DNA of 64,000 bases from assembly GCF_001665575.1 (NCBI RefSeq), contig NZ_LZSU01000051.1, positions 310,001-374,000 on the forward strand, given 5' to 3'. The position numbers and the translations under genes were made by a program. The notes below the pieces were generated by a model. The model was not told the DNA's origin. It did no database searches and worked only from the letters and a program-made list of their open reading frames with translations. This DNA is from Mycobacterium sp. 852013-51886_SCH5428379 (GTDB lineage Bacteria > Actinomycetota > Actinomycetes > Mycobacteriales > Mycobacteriaceae). Every line of letters begins with the position of its first letter. Position 1 is the first letter of the stretch. Shown one piece after another: positions 18,041-27,720 of the stretch.

Positions 18041-18789
18041 GTACAGCGCTGTTCTACGTCGACGCCGTGCCCGAACCCGGGCAGTCGGTCGTCGTCGAGG
18101 GTGACGAGGGGTTCCACGCCGCCACCGTGCGGCGCACCCGTACCGGCGAACAGCTGGATCTCGCAGACGGCGTCGGCACCGTCGCGCGCTGCGTGGTCAC
18201 CGACGTCGCCAAGGGCACGCTGACCGCCCGGGTCCTCGAACGCCGCACCGTCGCCGCAGCCGTACCCACGGTCACCGTCGTACAGGCGATCCCGAAATCC
18301 GACCGCGGTGAACTGGCGGTCGAGCTGGCCACCGAGGCCGGGGCCGACGCGGTGGTGGCGTGGCAGGCCGCCCGCTGTGTGGCGCGCTGGGAGTCCGGGG
18401 CCAAGTCGGACAAAGGCTTGCGCCGCTGGGGTGCGGTGGCGCGCTCTGCGGCCCGGCAGTCGCGGCGGGCGTACATCCCGCCGGTCACCGGCGTGCTGAG
18501 CACCGCCGACCTGACCCAACGGGTGGAATCCGAGGTGGCCGCGGGGGCGACGGTGCTCGCGCTGCACGAGTCGGCCACCGGACCGCTGACCGGCATCCCG
18601 CTGTCCGCGGCGAACGCGGTACTGCTGATCGTCGGGCCGGAGGGCGGGATCAGCGACGAGGAGTTGGCCACGCTGACCGCGGCGGGGGCGCAGGCCGTGC
18701 GGCTCGGACCGACCGTGCTGCGCACCTCGACCGCCGCGGCGGTGGCGTTAGGTGCGCTCGGCGTGCTCACGTCGCGCTGGCAGCAATAG
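18037..18789 (+). CDS. rsmE: 16S rRNA m3U1498 methyltransferase RsmE
   Basis: SPOUT-class methyltransferase that N3-methylates U1498 of 16S rRNA. Of the 250 residues, an N-terminal PUA-like domain covers about 1-70. The SPOUT domain carries the SAM-binding knot motifs GPEGGISDEE at 200-209 and LGPTVLRTSTAA near the C-terminus. The M. tuberculosis counterpart Rv2372c lies at the same place after dnaJ2. ATG 18037 follows a weak GAGCGGGA. The 3' end overlaps 42 nt with a convergent membrane-protein gene. Confidence 0.93.
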   Translation: MSTALFYVDAVPEPGQSVVVEGDEGFHAATVRRTRTGEQLDLADGVGTVARCVVTDVAKGTLTARVLERRTVAAAVPTVTVVQAIPKSDRGELAVELATEAGADAVVAWQAARCVARWESGAKSDKGLRRWGAVARSAARQSRRAYIPPVTGVLSTADLTQRVESEVAAGATVLALHESATGPLTGIPLSAANAVLLIVGPEGGISDEELATLTAAGAQAVRLGPTVLRTSTAAAVALGALGVLTSRWQQ

Positions 18790-19341
18790 CATCCCCGCGG
18801 CGAGCAGCTGCCACGCGAAGATCGGATAGACCGCGGCGCGCTCCCACACCGCGGCGGGGACGATCCCGACCTGTGCCACCAGCGCGGCGGTACAGATCAG
18901 CCCGACGGCGCCGAGCAGCCGAGAGCTGATCCGGTAGGACCTGCCCCCGTTCAGCCCGGCGCCGACGATCGCGGCCGCGTTACCGCCGACGATGGCCAGC
19001 GCCGCCCCCACGACGTGCAGCGGACCCGCCCCGGCGTGCACCGTCGCGACCAGCAGGTTCCCGATCGCATTGGCCGCGGCGAACACCGTCAACCACCGCG
19101 CGGAGCGGCGCTGGGCCAGCACCGCGCCGAGCAGGAACATCGCGCCCTGCACACCGAAGGCGACGTTCATCAGCGTGGCCAGCGGCCGGCCGGGAACACC
19201 CAGGTCGCTGATGACGTGGTTCGCGTAGTGGTAGCCCTCCCAGGCCGCCGCTGCCGCGGCCTCCGCACCGAGGTAGACCACCGCGCCGGTGATCCACGCG
19301 ACGGCGGCGATGCGGGGCCGGTAGGTGGAAGGCTCGGGCAT
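18748..19341 (-). CDS. DUF998-family membrane protein
   Basis: Protein of 197 residues with about six hydrophobic segments. These begin with AAVAWITGAVVYLGAEA, after which comes the motif YHYANHVISDLG, typical of DUF998 proteins. The final helix is followed by a short basic tail. Function is unknown; an inner-membrane location is expected. ATG 19341 is chosen because the frame further upstream runs into the antisense of phoH. It is divergent from phoH and convergent with rsmE (42-nt overlap). In M. tuberculosis this slot holds PE_PGRS40/Rv2370c-Rv2369c, so it is a lineage-specific replacement. Confidence 0.82.
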   Translation of the reverse strand: MPEPSTYRPRIAAVAWITGAVVYLGAEAAAAAAWEGYHYANHVISDLGVPGRPLATLMNVAFGVQGAMFLLGAVLAQRRSARWLTVFAAANAIGNLLVATVHAGAGPLHVVGAALAIVGGNAAAIVGAGLNGGRSYRISSRLLGAVGLICTAALVAQVGIVPAAVWERAAVYPIFAWQLLAAGMLLLPARREHAERT

Positions 19342-19470
19342 ACCAGTGGCCAGGTATACCAGCGAACCTCGGGGAGTGGGCCACCGTGATGGCCGGCGGT
19401 AGACTGGCCGACGGCGGCAGCAACTGTCGCTCCGCCGCCCGACAACACGAAAGCAGGCAGAACACCGCAC

Positions 19471-20489
<1,019 letters not shown>

Positions 20490-20493
<4 letters not shown>

Positions 20494-21026
20494 GCATCGA
20501 GGTATCCAACGAATCCGGTATGGACGTGTCCGAAGAGGAGCTGATCAGCGTCGCCCGGTTCGTCATCGACAAGATGAAGGTGCATCCGGCCGCCGAGCTG
20601 TCGATGGTGTTGCTTGACACGTCCTCGATGGCCGATCTGCACATGCGGTGGATGGACCTGCCCGGACCCACCGACGTGATGAGCTTCCCGATGGACGAGC
20701 TCGAACCCGGCGGCAGGCCCGACGCACCGGATCCGGGCCCGGCCATGCTCGGCGACATCGTGCTGTGTCCGGAGTTCGCCGCGAAACAGGCCGAGACCGC
20801 TGGACATTCGCTCGGCCACGAACTCGCGCTGCTGACCGTGCACGGCGTCCTGCATCTGCTCGGCTACGACCACGCCGAACCCGATGAGGAGAAGGAGATG
20901 TTCGCCCTGCAGCGCGAACTACTCGAGGAGTGGGTGGCCGAGCAGGTCGAGGCCTACCACCAGGACCGCCAGCTCGAGCGGGACCGCCGGTTGCTGGACA
21001 AATCCCGACACTTCGACACACCGTGA
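20490..21026 (+). CDS. ybeY: Endoribonuclease YbeY (rRNA maturation)
   Basis: Metal-dependent endoribonuclease in 16S rRNA 3' maturation and ribosome quality control. 178 residues. The zinc site is intact: HGVLHLLGYDH places His118, His122 and His128. The ATG at 20490 overlaps the phoH stop (ATGA) and its own stop overlaps the next gene (GTGA), so translation is probably coupled along phoH-ybeY-corC-like-cdd-like-era. The C-terminal extension after about 140 is charged and probably helical. Confidence 0.95.
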
Positions 21027-22333
21027 ACGGGCTCGCCCAGCTGGTCGGCGCCATCGTCCTGGTTGCGTTGGGCGGCCTGTTCGCCGCGATCGACGCCGCC
21101 CTGAGCACGGTGTCGATGGCCCGCGTCGAAGAACTCGTCCGCGAGGAACGGCCTGGCGCGGTACGCCTTTCACGGGTGATGAACGAGCGGCCGCGCTTCA
21201 TCAACCTCATCGTGCTGCTGCGAATCACCTGCGAGGTGACCGCGACCGTGCTGCTCGCCGCCTACCTCGACGGACACCTCGGTGTCAGCTGGGGCCTGGC
21301 CGCGGCCGCGGGCATCATGGCCGTCGTCAGCTTCGTGGCGGTCGGCGTCGGTCCGCGCACCCTCGGCAGGCAGCACGCCTATCCGATCGCGCTCTACACC
21401 GCGCTTCCGCTGCAGGCGATCTCGGTGCTGCTGCTGCCCATCAGTCGGCTGCTGGTGCTCATCGGCAACGCGCTGACCCCCGGCCGCGGCTTCCGGCACG
21501 GCCCCTTCGCCTCGGAGATCGAGCTGCGTGAGGTCGTCGACCTGGCCCAGCAGCGCGGCGTCGTCGCCGACGACGAGCGCCGGATGATCCAGTCGGTGTT
21601 CGAACTCGGGGACACCCCGGCGCGCGAGGTGATGGTGCCGCGCACCGAGATGGTGTGGATCGAACGCGACAAAACGGCGGGCCAAGCGACCTCCCTGGCG
21701 GTGCGCAGCGGGCACTCCCGGATCCCGGTGATCGGCGAGAACGTCGACGACGTCGTGGGCGTCGTCTACCTCAAAGACCTTGTCCAGCAGACCTACTACT
21801 CGGTCAACGGCGGCAGGGACACCACCGTCGGGCAGGTGATGCGACCCGCGGTGTTCGTGCCGGACTCCAAACCGCTCGACGAACTGCTCCGCGAGATGCA
21901 GCGCGACCGCTATCACATGGCGCTGCTGGTCGACGAATACGGCGCCATCGCCGGGCTGGTCACCATCGAGGACGTGCTCGAGGAGATCGTCGGGGAGATC
22001 GCCGACGAGTACGACACCGACGAGGTCGCGCCCGTCGAAGATCTCGGCGACGGGCAGTACCGGGTGTCGGCTCGCCTGCCGATCGAGGACCTCAACGACC
22101 TCTACGACATCCAGGTCAGCGAGGACCTCGACGTCGACACCGTGGGCGGGCTGATCGCGCTCGAGCTGGGCCGCGTTCCGCTCCCCGGGGCCGAGGTCAC
22201 CTGGGACGGGTTACGACTCCGCGCCGAGGGCGGCGCCGACCACCGCGGCCGGGTGCGGATCGGCACCGTGCTGATCAGTCCCACCGAACCCGACGAGAAC
22301 GACGAGAGCGAACCGGAGGAGCGCGGTGCCTGA
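21023..22333 (+). CDS. CNNM/CorC-type membrane protein with CBS pair
   Basis: Integral membrane protein of 436 residues, the size of Rv2366c. An N-terminal DUF21/CNNM transmembrane domain covers about 1-165 with three to four helices. A CBS pair (about 200-320) begins with ELRE and REVMVPRTEMVW. A CorC_HlyC transporter-associated domain is at about 340-425. Family role: Mg2+/Co2+ handling, often called haemolysin-like; substrate unproven. GTG 21023 overlaps ybeY as GTGA. The reading frame upstream of this is a shadow of ybeY. Confidence 0.9.
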   Translation: MNGLAQLVGAIVLVALGGLFAAIDAALSTVSMARVEELVREERPGAVRLSRVMNERPRFINLIVLLRITCEVTATVLLAAYLDGHLGVSWGLAAAAGIMAVVSFVAVGVGPRTLGRQHAYPIALYTALPLQAISVLLLPISRLLVLIGNALTPGRGFRHGPFASEIELREVVDLAQQRGVVADDERRMIQSVFELGDTPAREVMVPRTEMVWIERDKTAGQATSLAVRSGHSRIPVIGENVDDVVGVVYLKDLVQQTYYSVNGGRDTTVGQVMRPAVFVPDSKPLDELLREMQRDRYHMALLVDEYGAIAGLVTIEDVLEEIVGEIADEYDTDEVAPVEDLGDGQYRVSARLPIEDLNDLYDIQVSEDLDVDTVGGLIALELGRVPLPGAEVTWDGLRLRAEGGADHRGRVRIGTVLISPTEPDENDESEPEERGA

Positions 22334-22646
22334 GCTCGACGCCGAAGATGCGAAGCTGGTGACGCTGGCGCGCGGTGCGATGGGACGCACGGAGTCGGCC
22401 AGCGGGGCCGCGGTCCGCGATCTCGACGGCCGCACCTACGCGGGCGCCCCCGTGGCCCTGGCTGCTCTGGAACTCACGGCGCTGCAGGCCGCGGTCGCGG
22501 CGGCGGTATCCAGTGGGGCCACCGGACTGGAGGCCGCGGTACTGGTGGGCGGAGCGGCGGACGACGCCGGGGTCGCCGCAGTGCGTGAGCTTTCCGCCGG
22601 GGCTGCGGTCATCGTCACCGACCGGGCGGGCAAGGTCCTCGCGTGA
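22326..22646 (+). CDS. Cytidine deaminase-like protein lacking zinc ligands
   Basis: A 106-residue protein in the position of Rv2365c. Its size and its ALELTALQAAV segment fit the helix around the cytidine deaminase active site (CAERTAL in active enzymes). The zinc-binding Cys is replaced by Ala, and no PCxxC segment follows. In fact the protein contains no cysteine or histidine at all. It is therefore unlikely to be a deaminase despite the usual annotation. It overlaps the CNNM gene by 8 nt and era by 4 nt, so it is embedded in the operon. A structural or regulatory role next to Era is a guess. Confidence 0.75.
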   Translation: MPELDAEDAKLVTLARGAMGRTESASGAAVRDLDGRTYAGAPVALAALELTALQAAVAAAVSSGATGLEAAVLVGGAADDAGVAAVRELSAGAAVIVTDRAGKVLA

Positions 22647-23554
22647 GCGAATTCCGTTCCGGCTTCGTCTGTTTCGTCGGCCGCCCCAACACCGGCAAGT
22701 CGACGCTGACGAACGCACTGGTCGGCTCGAAAGTGGCGATCACGTCGAACCGGCCGCAGACCACTCGGCACACCATCCGCGGCATCGTGCACCGCGAGGA
22801 CTTCCAGATCATCCTCGTCGACACCCCGGGTCTGCACCGGCCGCGCACACTGCTCGGGCAGCGGCTCAACGAGCTGGTCAAGGACACCTACTCCGAGGTC
22901 GACATCATCTGCCTGTGCATTCCTGCCGACGAGACGATCGGGCCGGGGGACCGGTGGATCCACGAACAGATCCGCGCAGTCGCCCCGCGGACCACGCTGG
23001 TGGTGGTCGTGACGAAGATCGACAAGGTCACCAAGGACAAAGTCGCCGCCCAGCTGATGGCCGTCAGCGAGTTGGCCGGCCCGGATGTCGACATCGTGCC
23101 GGTGTCCGCGACCCAGGGTGAACAACTCGACGTGCTCACCGGTGTGCTCGCCGCGAAGCTGCCACCGGGCCCGGCGTTCTACCCCGAGGGAGAGCTGACC
23201 GACGAGCCCGAGGAGGTGCTCATGGCCGAGCTCATCCGCGAGGCGGCGCTGGAGGGCGTGCGCGACGAGCTGCCGCATTCGCTGGCGGTGGTGATCGACG
23301 AGGTCAGTCCCCGCGAAGGCCGCTCCCCGGAGCAGGGTGAGCTCATCGACGTGCACGCAATTCTCTATGTCGAACGCGACAGTCAGAAGGGCATCGTGAT
23401 CGGCAAGGGCGGTGCGCGGTTGCGTGAGGTCGGAACCGCGGCGCGCACTCAGATCGAGAAACTGCTCGGCACGAAGGTCTATCTCGACCTGCGGGTGAAG
23501 ATCGCCAAGAACTGGCAGCGCGACCCGAAACAGCTGGGCCGCCTGGGCTTCTAA
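22643..23554 (+). CDS. era: GTPase Era
   Basis: Ras-like GTPase that binds 16S rRNA and aids 30S assembly. 303 residues. The G1 loop is GRPNTGKST with Lys19. The switch region holds QTTRHT, G3 is DTPG, and G4 is TKID. A C-terminal KH domain contains VIGKGGARLREVG. The GTG start overlaps the preceding gene (GTGA). It ends the phoH-era operon; downstream lies an inverted repeat before convergent amiA2. Confidence 0.96.
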   Translation: MSEFRSGFVCFVGRPNTGKSTLTNALVGSKVAITSNRPQTTRHTIRGIVHREDFQIILVDTPGLHRPRTLLGQRLNELVKDTYSEVDIICLCIPADETIGPGDRWIHEQIRAVAPRTTLVVVVTKIDKVTKDKVAAQLMAVSELAGPDVDIVPVSATQGEQLDVLTGVLAAKLPPGPAFYPEGELTDEPEEVLMAELIREAALEGVRDELPHSLAVVIDEVSPREGRSPEQGELIDVHAILYVERDSQKGIVIGKGGARLREVGTAARTQIEKLLGTKVYLDLRVKIAKNWQRDPKQLGRLGF

Positions 23555-23583
23555 GCGATATCGCGGGGCGGGCAAGGTCGCCC

Positions 23584-23635
23584 AGTGTGAACTCACTGCG
23601 AGAAACCGGCCCGAATATCGCAACGGTTTCACACT
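23584..23635. repeat. Inverted repeat between era and amidase genes
   Basis: AGTGTGAA at 23584-23591 is the exact reverse complement of TTCACACT at 23628-23635. Nested inside are AAACCG at 23603-23608 and CGGTTT at 23624-23629. The right arms share bases, so the two hairpins are mutually exclusive. A perfect GCGATATCGC palindrome sits at 23555-23564. The location between convergent genes suits a bidirectional terminator or an intergenic repeat element, but there is no T-tract. Confidence 0.5.
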
Positions 23636-23658
23636 CGCGGACCGCGGCACCCGCAAGG

Positions 23659-25176
23659 CTAAGCCGTCTCGCGAAACTCCACCGGTTCGGCGGCCGACTC
23701 CGCCGTGGCTTCGATCTCGGGCTTGCGGTCACCCATCTGCGGGGTGTCCCACCACACCTCGGGCTGACGCGCCGCCCAGCCGTTGATGGCCTCCAGTGCC
23801 GCGGCCAGCGAGACCAGCAGCGGTTCGCTGTTCGCCGGCCCCATCAACTGCACGCCGATGGGCAGGCCCTCGGAGGTGAAACCGGCGGGGATGTTGATCG
23901 ACGGCCAGCCCAGCAGGTTCCACGGCCACGTCACCGGACAGGCTTGGATCATCGCCCGGTCGGTGGACAGGCCGCCCCGCCCGTCGAAGTCGTGCACCGG
24001 AGGTGGCGGCAGTGCGGTTGTCGGCGCCAGCACCACGTCGCAGATGTTGAACAGCCAGCCCATCCGCGTCTGCGCGGCCGCCTCCTTGGCCCGCGCTTTG
24101 CGCAGCACGTGCTCGGACAGCATCCAGCCCAACCGCATGTTGGCTTTGGTCCGCTTGTCCAGCTCGACGTCGTGGCCGAGCCGCTCGGCCCAGTCGCGCA
24201 GCCCGGATGTGGAGCGGGACAGGAAGTTCCAACTCATCCCGAGGCTGTAGTCCGGATCGGCGGGCCGCACGCTGTGGCCCAGCAGCTCGAGCTGTCCGGC
24301 CACAGCGTGTAACGCCGCCGCGATCTCGGGGTGCAGCTTGGCCCGGAACCCGGTGAACGGGAACCGCGTCGACAGTGCGACGCGTAGCGGTCCGGGCGGA
24401 TGGGCGGCGTAGTCGGAGACCCGCACGCGCGGGGGCCGGTGCAGATCGCCCGGCGCGTTGCCGGACGCGGCGTCGAGGACGAGCGCCGCATCGGTGACGG
24501 TCCGGGCGAGGACGCCGTTGACGGTGATTCCGTTGAACGCCTCGGGCAGCGGCCACGTCGAGATCCGGCCCCGCTGCGGTTTGATGCCGACCAGATGGGT
24601 CCACGCGGCCGGGATGCGGACGCTGCCCGCCCCATCGGAGCCGATCGCGGCCGTGACCAGACCCGCAGCCACCGCGGCGGCGCTACCGCCCGACGATCCG
24701 CCGGGCGTGTGCTCACGCGACCACGGATTGCGGGTGTGACCGAACGCCGGCCCGCTGGTGAACGGCCACTGGCCGAGTTCGCAGGTGTTGGTCTTGCCGA
24801 CGATCACCGCACCCGCCGCCCGCAGCCGGCGCACCACCTCGGCGTCCTCGGCGGCAGGTCGCACGTCGCCGCCGGTGCCGAAGCGCGTCGGCACACCTGC
24901 CACGTCGATGTCGTCCTTGACCGCGATCGGGATGCCCAGCAGCGGACGGTCCCGGCCCTCGGCGCGCAGCCGGTCGGCCTCGGCGGCGTCGGCGAGCGCC
25001 CGTTCGGTGAGCACCACGCGAAACGCGTTGAGGGTGCCCTGGCTGGCGGTGATGGCGTGCAGCGACCGGCGCGTCAGATCCTCGGCCGTCACCGCCCCGC
25101 TGGCCTGCTGATACAGCTGATCGGTCAGAGTGGGGAAGGAGGTCCGGCGGGGTCGGGGGGTGAACGAATCTGCCAT
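23659..25176 (-). CDS. amiA2: Amidase (AmiA2-like)
   Basis: Amidase-signature hydrolase of carboxylic amides, 505 residues. The Ser-Ser-Lys triad is visible: Lys87 in PIAVKDD, cis-Ser 161/162 in GGSSGG and nucleophile Ser185 in GSDGAGSVRIP. The natural substrate is unknown. It is the neighbour of recO as in M. tuberculosis (Rv2363). ATG 25176 is preferred over a TTG nine bases upstream. A TAAGGT hexamer ends eight bases before the ATG, so the transcript is probably leaderless. The last 40 residues are rich in Glu and Ala. Confidence 0.9.
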   Translation of the reverse strand: MADSFTPRPRRTSFPTLTDQLYQQASGAVTAEDLTRRSLHAITASQGTLNAFRVVLTERALADAAEADRLRAEGRDRPLLGIPIAVKDDIDVAGVPTRFGTGGDVRPAAEDAEVVRRLRAAGAVIVGKTNTCELGQWPFTSGPAFGHTRNPWSREHTPGGSSGGSAAAVAAGLVTAAIGSDGAGSVRIPAAWTHLVGIKPQRGRISTWPLPEAFNGITVNGVLARTVTDAALVLDAASGNAPGDLHRPPRVRVSDYAAHPPGPLRVALSTRFPFTGFRAKLHPEIAAALHAVAGQLELLGHSVRPADPDYSLGMSWNFLSRSTSGLRDWAERLGHDVELDKRTKANMRLGWMLSEHVLRKARAKEAAAQTRMGWLFNICDVVLAPTTALPPPPVHDFDGRGGLSTDRAMIQACPVTWPWNLLGWPSINIPAGFTSEGLPIGVQLMGPANSEPLLVSLAAALEAINGWAARQPEVWWDTPQMGDRKPEIEATAESAAEPVEFRETA

Positions 25177-25184
25177 CGGTGCCA

Positions 25185-25190
25185 ACCTTA
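25185..25190 (-). promoter_or_regulatory. Probable -10 of a leaderless amiA2 transcript
   Basis: On the minus strand TAAGGT (25190 to 25185) is followed by eight bases and then the amiA2 ATG at 25176. There is no purine-rich ribosome site between them, which is the usual arrangement for leaderless mycobacterial mRNAs. The start point is inferred, not observed. Confidence 0.4.
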
Positions 25191-25238
25191 TCGGCGCTGC
25201 GCGCCGGGGTCGGGCCGATGGGGTGGAACACTGGACGA

Positions 25239-26069
25239 ATGCGGCTTTACCGGGACCGCGCCGTCGTGCTGCGCCAACACAAGCTGGGGGAAGCCGACCG
25301 GATCGTCACCCTGCTGACCCGCGACCACGGGTTGGTCCGCGCGGTCGCCAAAGGGGTGCGCCGCACCAGAAGCAAGTTCGGCGCCCGGCTGGAGCCGTTC
25401 GCCCACATCGACGTCCAGCTGCACCCCGGCCGCAACCTCGACATCGTCACCCAGGTCCAGGCGATCGACGCGTTCGCCGCCGACATCGTCAGCGACTACG
25501 GCCGCTACACCTGTGCCTGCGCGGTCCTCGAGACCGCCGAGCGGCTGGCCGGTGAGGAACGCGCGCCTGCGCCCGCGCTGCACCGGCTCACCGTCGGGGC
25601 GCTGCGCGCCGTCGCCGACGCCACCCGGCCCCGGGAACTGGTGCTGGACGCATACCTGTTGCGGGCCATGGGAATCGCCGGCTGGGCGCCGGCGCTCACC
25701 GAGTGCGCGCGCTGCGCCACCCCCGGCCCGCACCGGGCGTTCCACGTCGCCGCCGGCGGCAGCGTGTGCGTGCACTGCCGGCCGTCGGGATCGGTCACCC
25801 CACCCCAGGCCGTCATCGATTTGATGTCGGCGCTACACGACGGTGACTGGGCGGCCGCCGAGATGTCCTCGTCGTCGCACCGCAGCCAGGCCAGCGGCCT
25901 GGTGGCAGCGCATCTGCAGTGGCATCTGGAACGGCAGTTACGGACGTTGCCGCTGGTGGAACGGGTCCACCGGGTTGATCAAGTGGTCGCCGACCACCGC
26001 ATCACCGTGTTGCGGCAGGATGTGCACCGTGGTGACGAACCGGGTGAGCAGCTCGCGGCGGGCGGCTGA
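25239..26069 (+). CDS. recO: DNA repair protein RecO
   Basis: Recombination mediator that anneals ssDNA and loads RecA through the RecFOR pathway. 276 residues. The N-terminal OB fold begins MRLYRDRAVVLR with KLGEADRIVTLLT. A helical C-terminal part has a zinc-type pair CARC and CVHC at about 160-185. ATG 25239 gives the family length; the frame is open a little further upstream across the amiA2 promoter without similarity. It overlaps the uppS start by about 40 nt. Confidence 0.93.
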   Translation: MRLYRDRAVVLRQHKLGEADRIVTLLTRDHGLVRAVAKGVRRTRSKFGARLEPFAHIDVQLHPGRNLDIVTQVQAIDAFAADIVSDYGRYTCACAVLETAERLAGEERAPAPALHRLTVGALRAVADATRPRELVLDAYLLRAMGIAGWAPALTECARCATPGPHRAFHVAAGGSVCVHCRPSGSVTPPQAVIDLMSALHDGDWAAAEMSSSSHRSQASGLVAAHLQWHLERQLRTLPLVERVHRVDQVVADHRITVLRQDVHRGDEPGEQLAAGG

Positions 26070-26940
26070 GCGCAAGAAGGAGCTGTACCCGCAGCTCGAC
26101 GCGCCCGCCGAGGACTACCCCGAGTTCCCCGACAAGTCGACGTGGCCGGTCATCTTCCCGGAGCTGCCGCCGAATACCAACGGCCGGTTCTGCCGTCCCC
26201 CGCAGCACACTTCCAAGGCCGCCGCGCCGAAGATCCCCGCCGATCAGGTACCCCAGCACGTCGCCGTGGTGATGGACGGCAACGGCCGCTGGGCCACCCA
26301 GCGCGGGCTCGGCCGCACCGAGGGCCACAAGATGGGCGAGGCGGTGCTCATCGACATCACCTGCGGCGCCATCGAGATCGGTATCAAGCACCTCACCGTG
26401 TACGCCTTCTCCACCGAGAACTGGAAGCGCAGCACCGAGGAGGTCCGCTTCTTGATGGGGTTCAACCGCGAGGTGGTGCGCCGCCGTCGCGAGAACCTCA
26501 ACGACATGGGTGTGCGGATGCGCTGGGTCGGGTCGCGGCCGCGGATGTGGCGCAGCGTCATCAAGGAATTCGACATCGCCGAGCAGATGACCGTCGACAA
26601 CGACGTCATCACCATCAACTACTGCGTGAACTACGGCGGCCGCACCGAGATCCTGGAGGCGACCCGTCAGCTCGCCCAGGAGGCCGTCGACGGCAAGATC
26701 AACCCCAGCCGCATCAGCGAGGCCCAGTTCGCCAAGCATCTGCACCGCGCCGACATCCCCGACGTCGACCTGTTCATCCGGACCTCGGGGGAGCAGCGCG
26801 CGAGCAACTTCCTGCTGTGGCAGTCCGCGTATGCCGAATACGTGTTCCAGGACAAACTCTGGCCCGATTACGACCGCCGCGATCTGTGGGCGGCCTGCGA
26901 GGAATACGTGCACCGCAACCGTCGCTTCGGTAGGGCCTGA
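26029..26940 (+). CDS. uppS: Polyprenyl diphosphate synthase (long-chain, UppS/Rv2361c type)
   Basis: Cis-prenyltransferase that extends allylic diphosphates with isopentenyl diphosphate to make the C50 decaprenyl carrier used for mycobacterial wall synthesis (known for Rv2361c). About 303 residues. The signature VAVVMDGNGRWA has the catalytic Asp. FSTENWKR, the NYCVNYGGR segment and RTSGEQR are all present. It carries the N-terminal extension (KSTWPVIFPELP, CRPPQHTSK) typical of the actinobacterial long-chain enzyme. Start choice: GTG 26029 (or 26032) has AGGA at 26017-26020; ATG 26020 is also in frame. Overlaps recO. Confidence 0.92.
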   Translation: MVTNRVSSSRRAAERKKELYPQLDAPAEDYPEFPDKSTWPVIFPELPPNTNGRFCRPPQHTSKAAAPKIPADQVPQHVAVVMDGNGRWATQRGLGRTEGHKMGEAVLIDITCGAIEIGIKHLTVYAFSTENWKRSTEEVRFLMGFNREVVRRRRENLNDMGVRMRWVGSRPRMWRSVIKEFDIAEQMTVDNDVITINYCVNYGGRTEILEATRQLAQEAVDGKINPSRISEAQFAKHLHRADIPDVDLFIRTSGEQRASNFLLWQSAYAEYVFQDKLWPDYDRRDLWAACEEYVHRNRRFGRA

Positions 26941-26943
26941 CCG

Positions 26944-27324
26944 GTGGACCCGGCGCGCCTTGCCGCGGCCCTCACCGACGTCGTCGACCTCACCCGGGAG
27001 GACGACGGCGCACTGACCGTGCGGCACGACGGCACCATCGCCTCGCTGCGGGTGGTGGCGATCGCCGACGATCTCGAACTGGTGTCGCTGACCCAGATCC
27101 TGGCGTGGGACCAGCCGCTGGACAACCGCCTGCGCAGCGCCGTGCTGACCCACGCGCACACCACCCTGCTGGGCACCGTGTCGCTGGCGGCGAAGAAGAA
27201 GACCGCGGATGTGCTGCTGCGCTACAACTTCCCGGCGACCGGACTGCCCGATGACGCGCTGCGCACGCTGGTGCTGCTGGTGCTCGCCAACGGCGCCGAG
27301 GTGCGCCGCGCGCTAGTCGACTGA
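26944..27324 (+). CDS. Conserved hypothetical protein (Rv2360c-like)
   Basis: 126-residue soluble protein three bases after uppS, in the same order as Rv2360c. It has an alternating beta-strand and helix pattern: a VRHDGTIASLRVVAIADD strand pair, a LTQILAWDQPL segment and a C-terminal helix of Leu/Val. A YbjN-like fold is possible but I cannot establish it. No signal peptide, metal site or catalytic motif is seen. GTG 26944 is the start. It ends in a 12-nt convergent overlap with zur. Confidence 0.75.
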   Translation: MDPARLAAALTDVVDLTREDDGALTVRHDGTIASLRVVAIADDLELVSLTQILAWDQPLDNRLRSAVLTHAHTTLLGTVSLAAKKKTADVLLRYNFPATGLPDDALRTLVLLVLANGAEVRRALVD

Positions 27325-27720
27325 GGTCAGCCCGGCGCAGTCGCCGCACACCCCGAAGATCTCGATGGTGTGGCTGACGTCGGAGAAGCCGTGTTCGCGG
27401 GCGATGTCGGCGGCCCACGTCTCGACCTGTCCGCCCTGGATCTCCACGGTCGCGCCGCAGGCCCGGCAGACCAGGTGATGGTGGTGTTCGTCGGAGCAGC
27501 GTCGGTAGACCGATTCGCCGGTGTCGGTGCGCAGGGTGTCGACGAGGCCGGCCTCGGCCATCGACTGCAGCGCGCGGTAGACCGTCGTCAGGCCGATGCC
27601 CTCACCGCGCTGCCGCAGCACGTCGTGCAGCTCCTGTGCGGAGCGGAAATCGTCGAGTTCGTCGAGCAGTTCGGTGATCGCGGCGCGCTGGCGGGTCGCG
27701 CGCACCTGCGCCGGGCTCAC
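27313..27720 (-). CDS. zur: Zinc uptake regulator Zur (FurB)
   Basis: Fur-family repressor of zinc-uptake genes, 135 residues. The N-terminal winged helix (LTTVYRALQSMAEAGLVD as recognition region) is followed by HHHHLVCRACG and, at the C-terminus, CGDC. Together these give the structural Cys4 zinc site and His ligands. It forms an operon with smtB: GTG 27720 overlaps the smtB stop by 4 nt. The M. tuberculosis Rv2358-Rv2359 operon is arranged identically and is induced by zinc via SmtB (published for that species; inferred here). Confidence 0.94.
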   Translation of the reverse strand: MSPAQVRATRQRAAITELLDELDDFRSAQELHDVLRQRGEGIGLTTVYRALQSMAEAGLVDTLRTDTGESVYRRCSDEHHHHLVCRACGATVEIQGGQVETWAADIAREHGFSDVSHTIEIFGVCGDCAGLTSVD

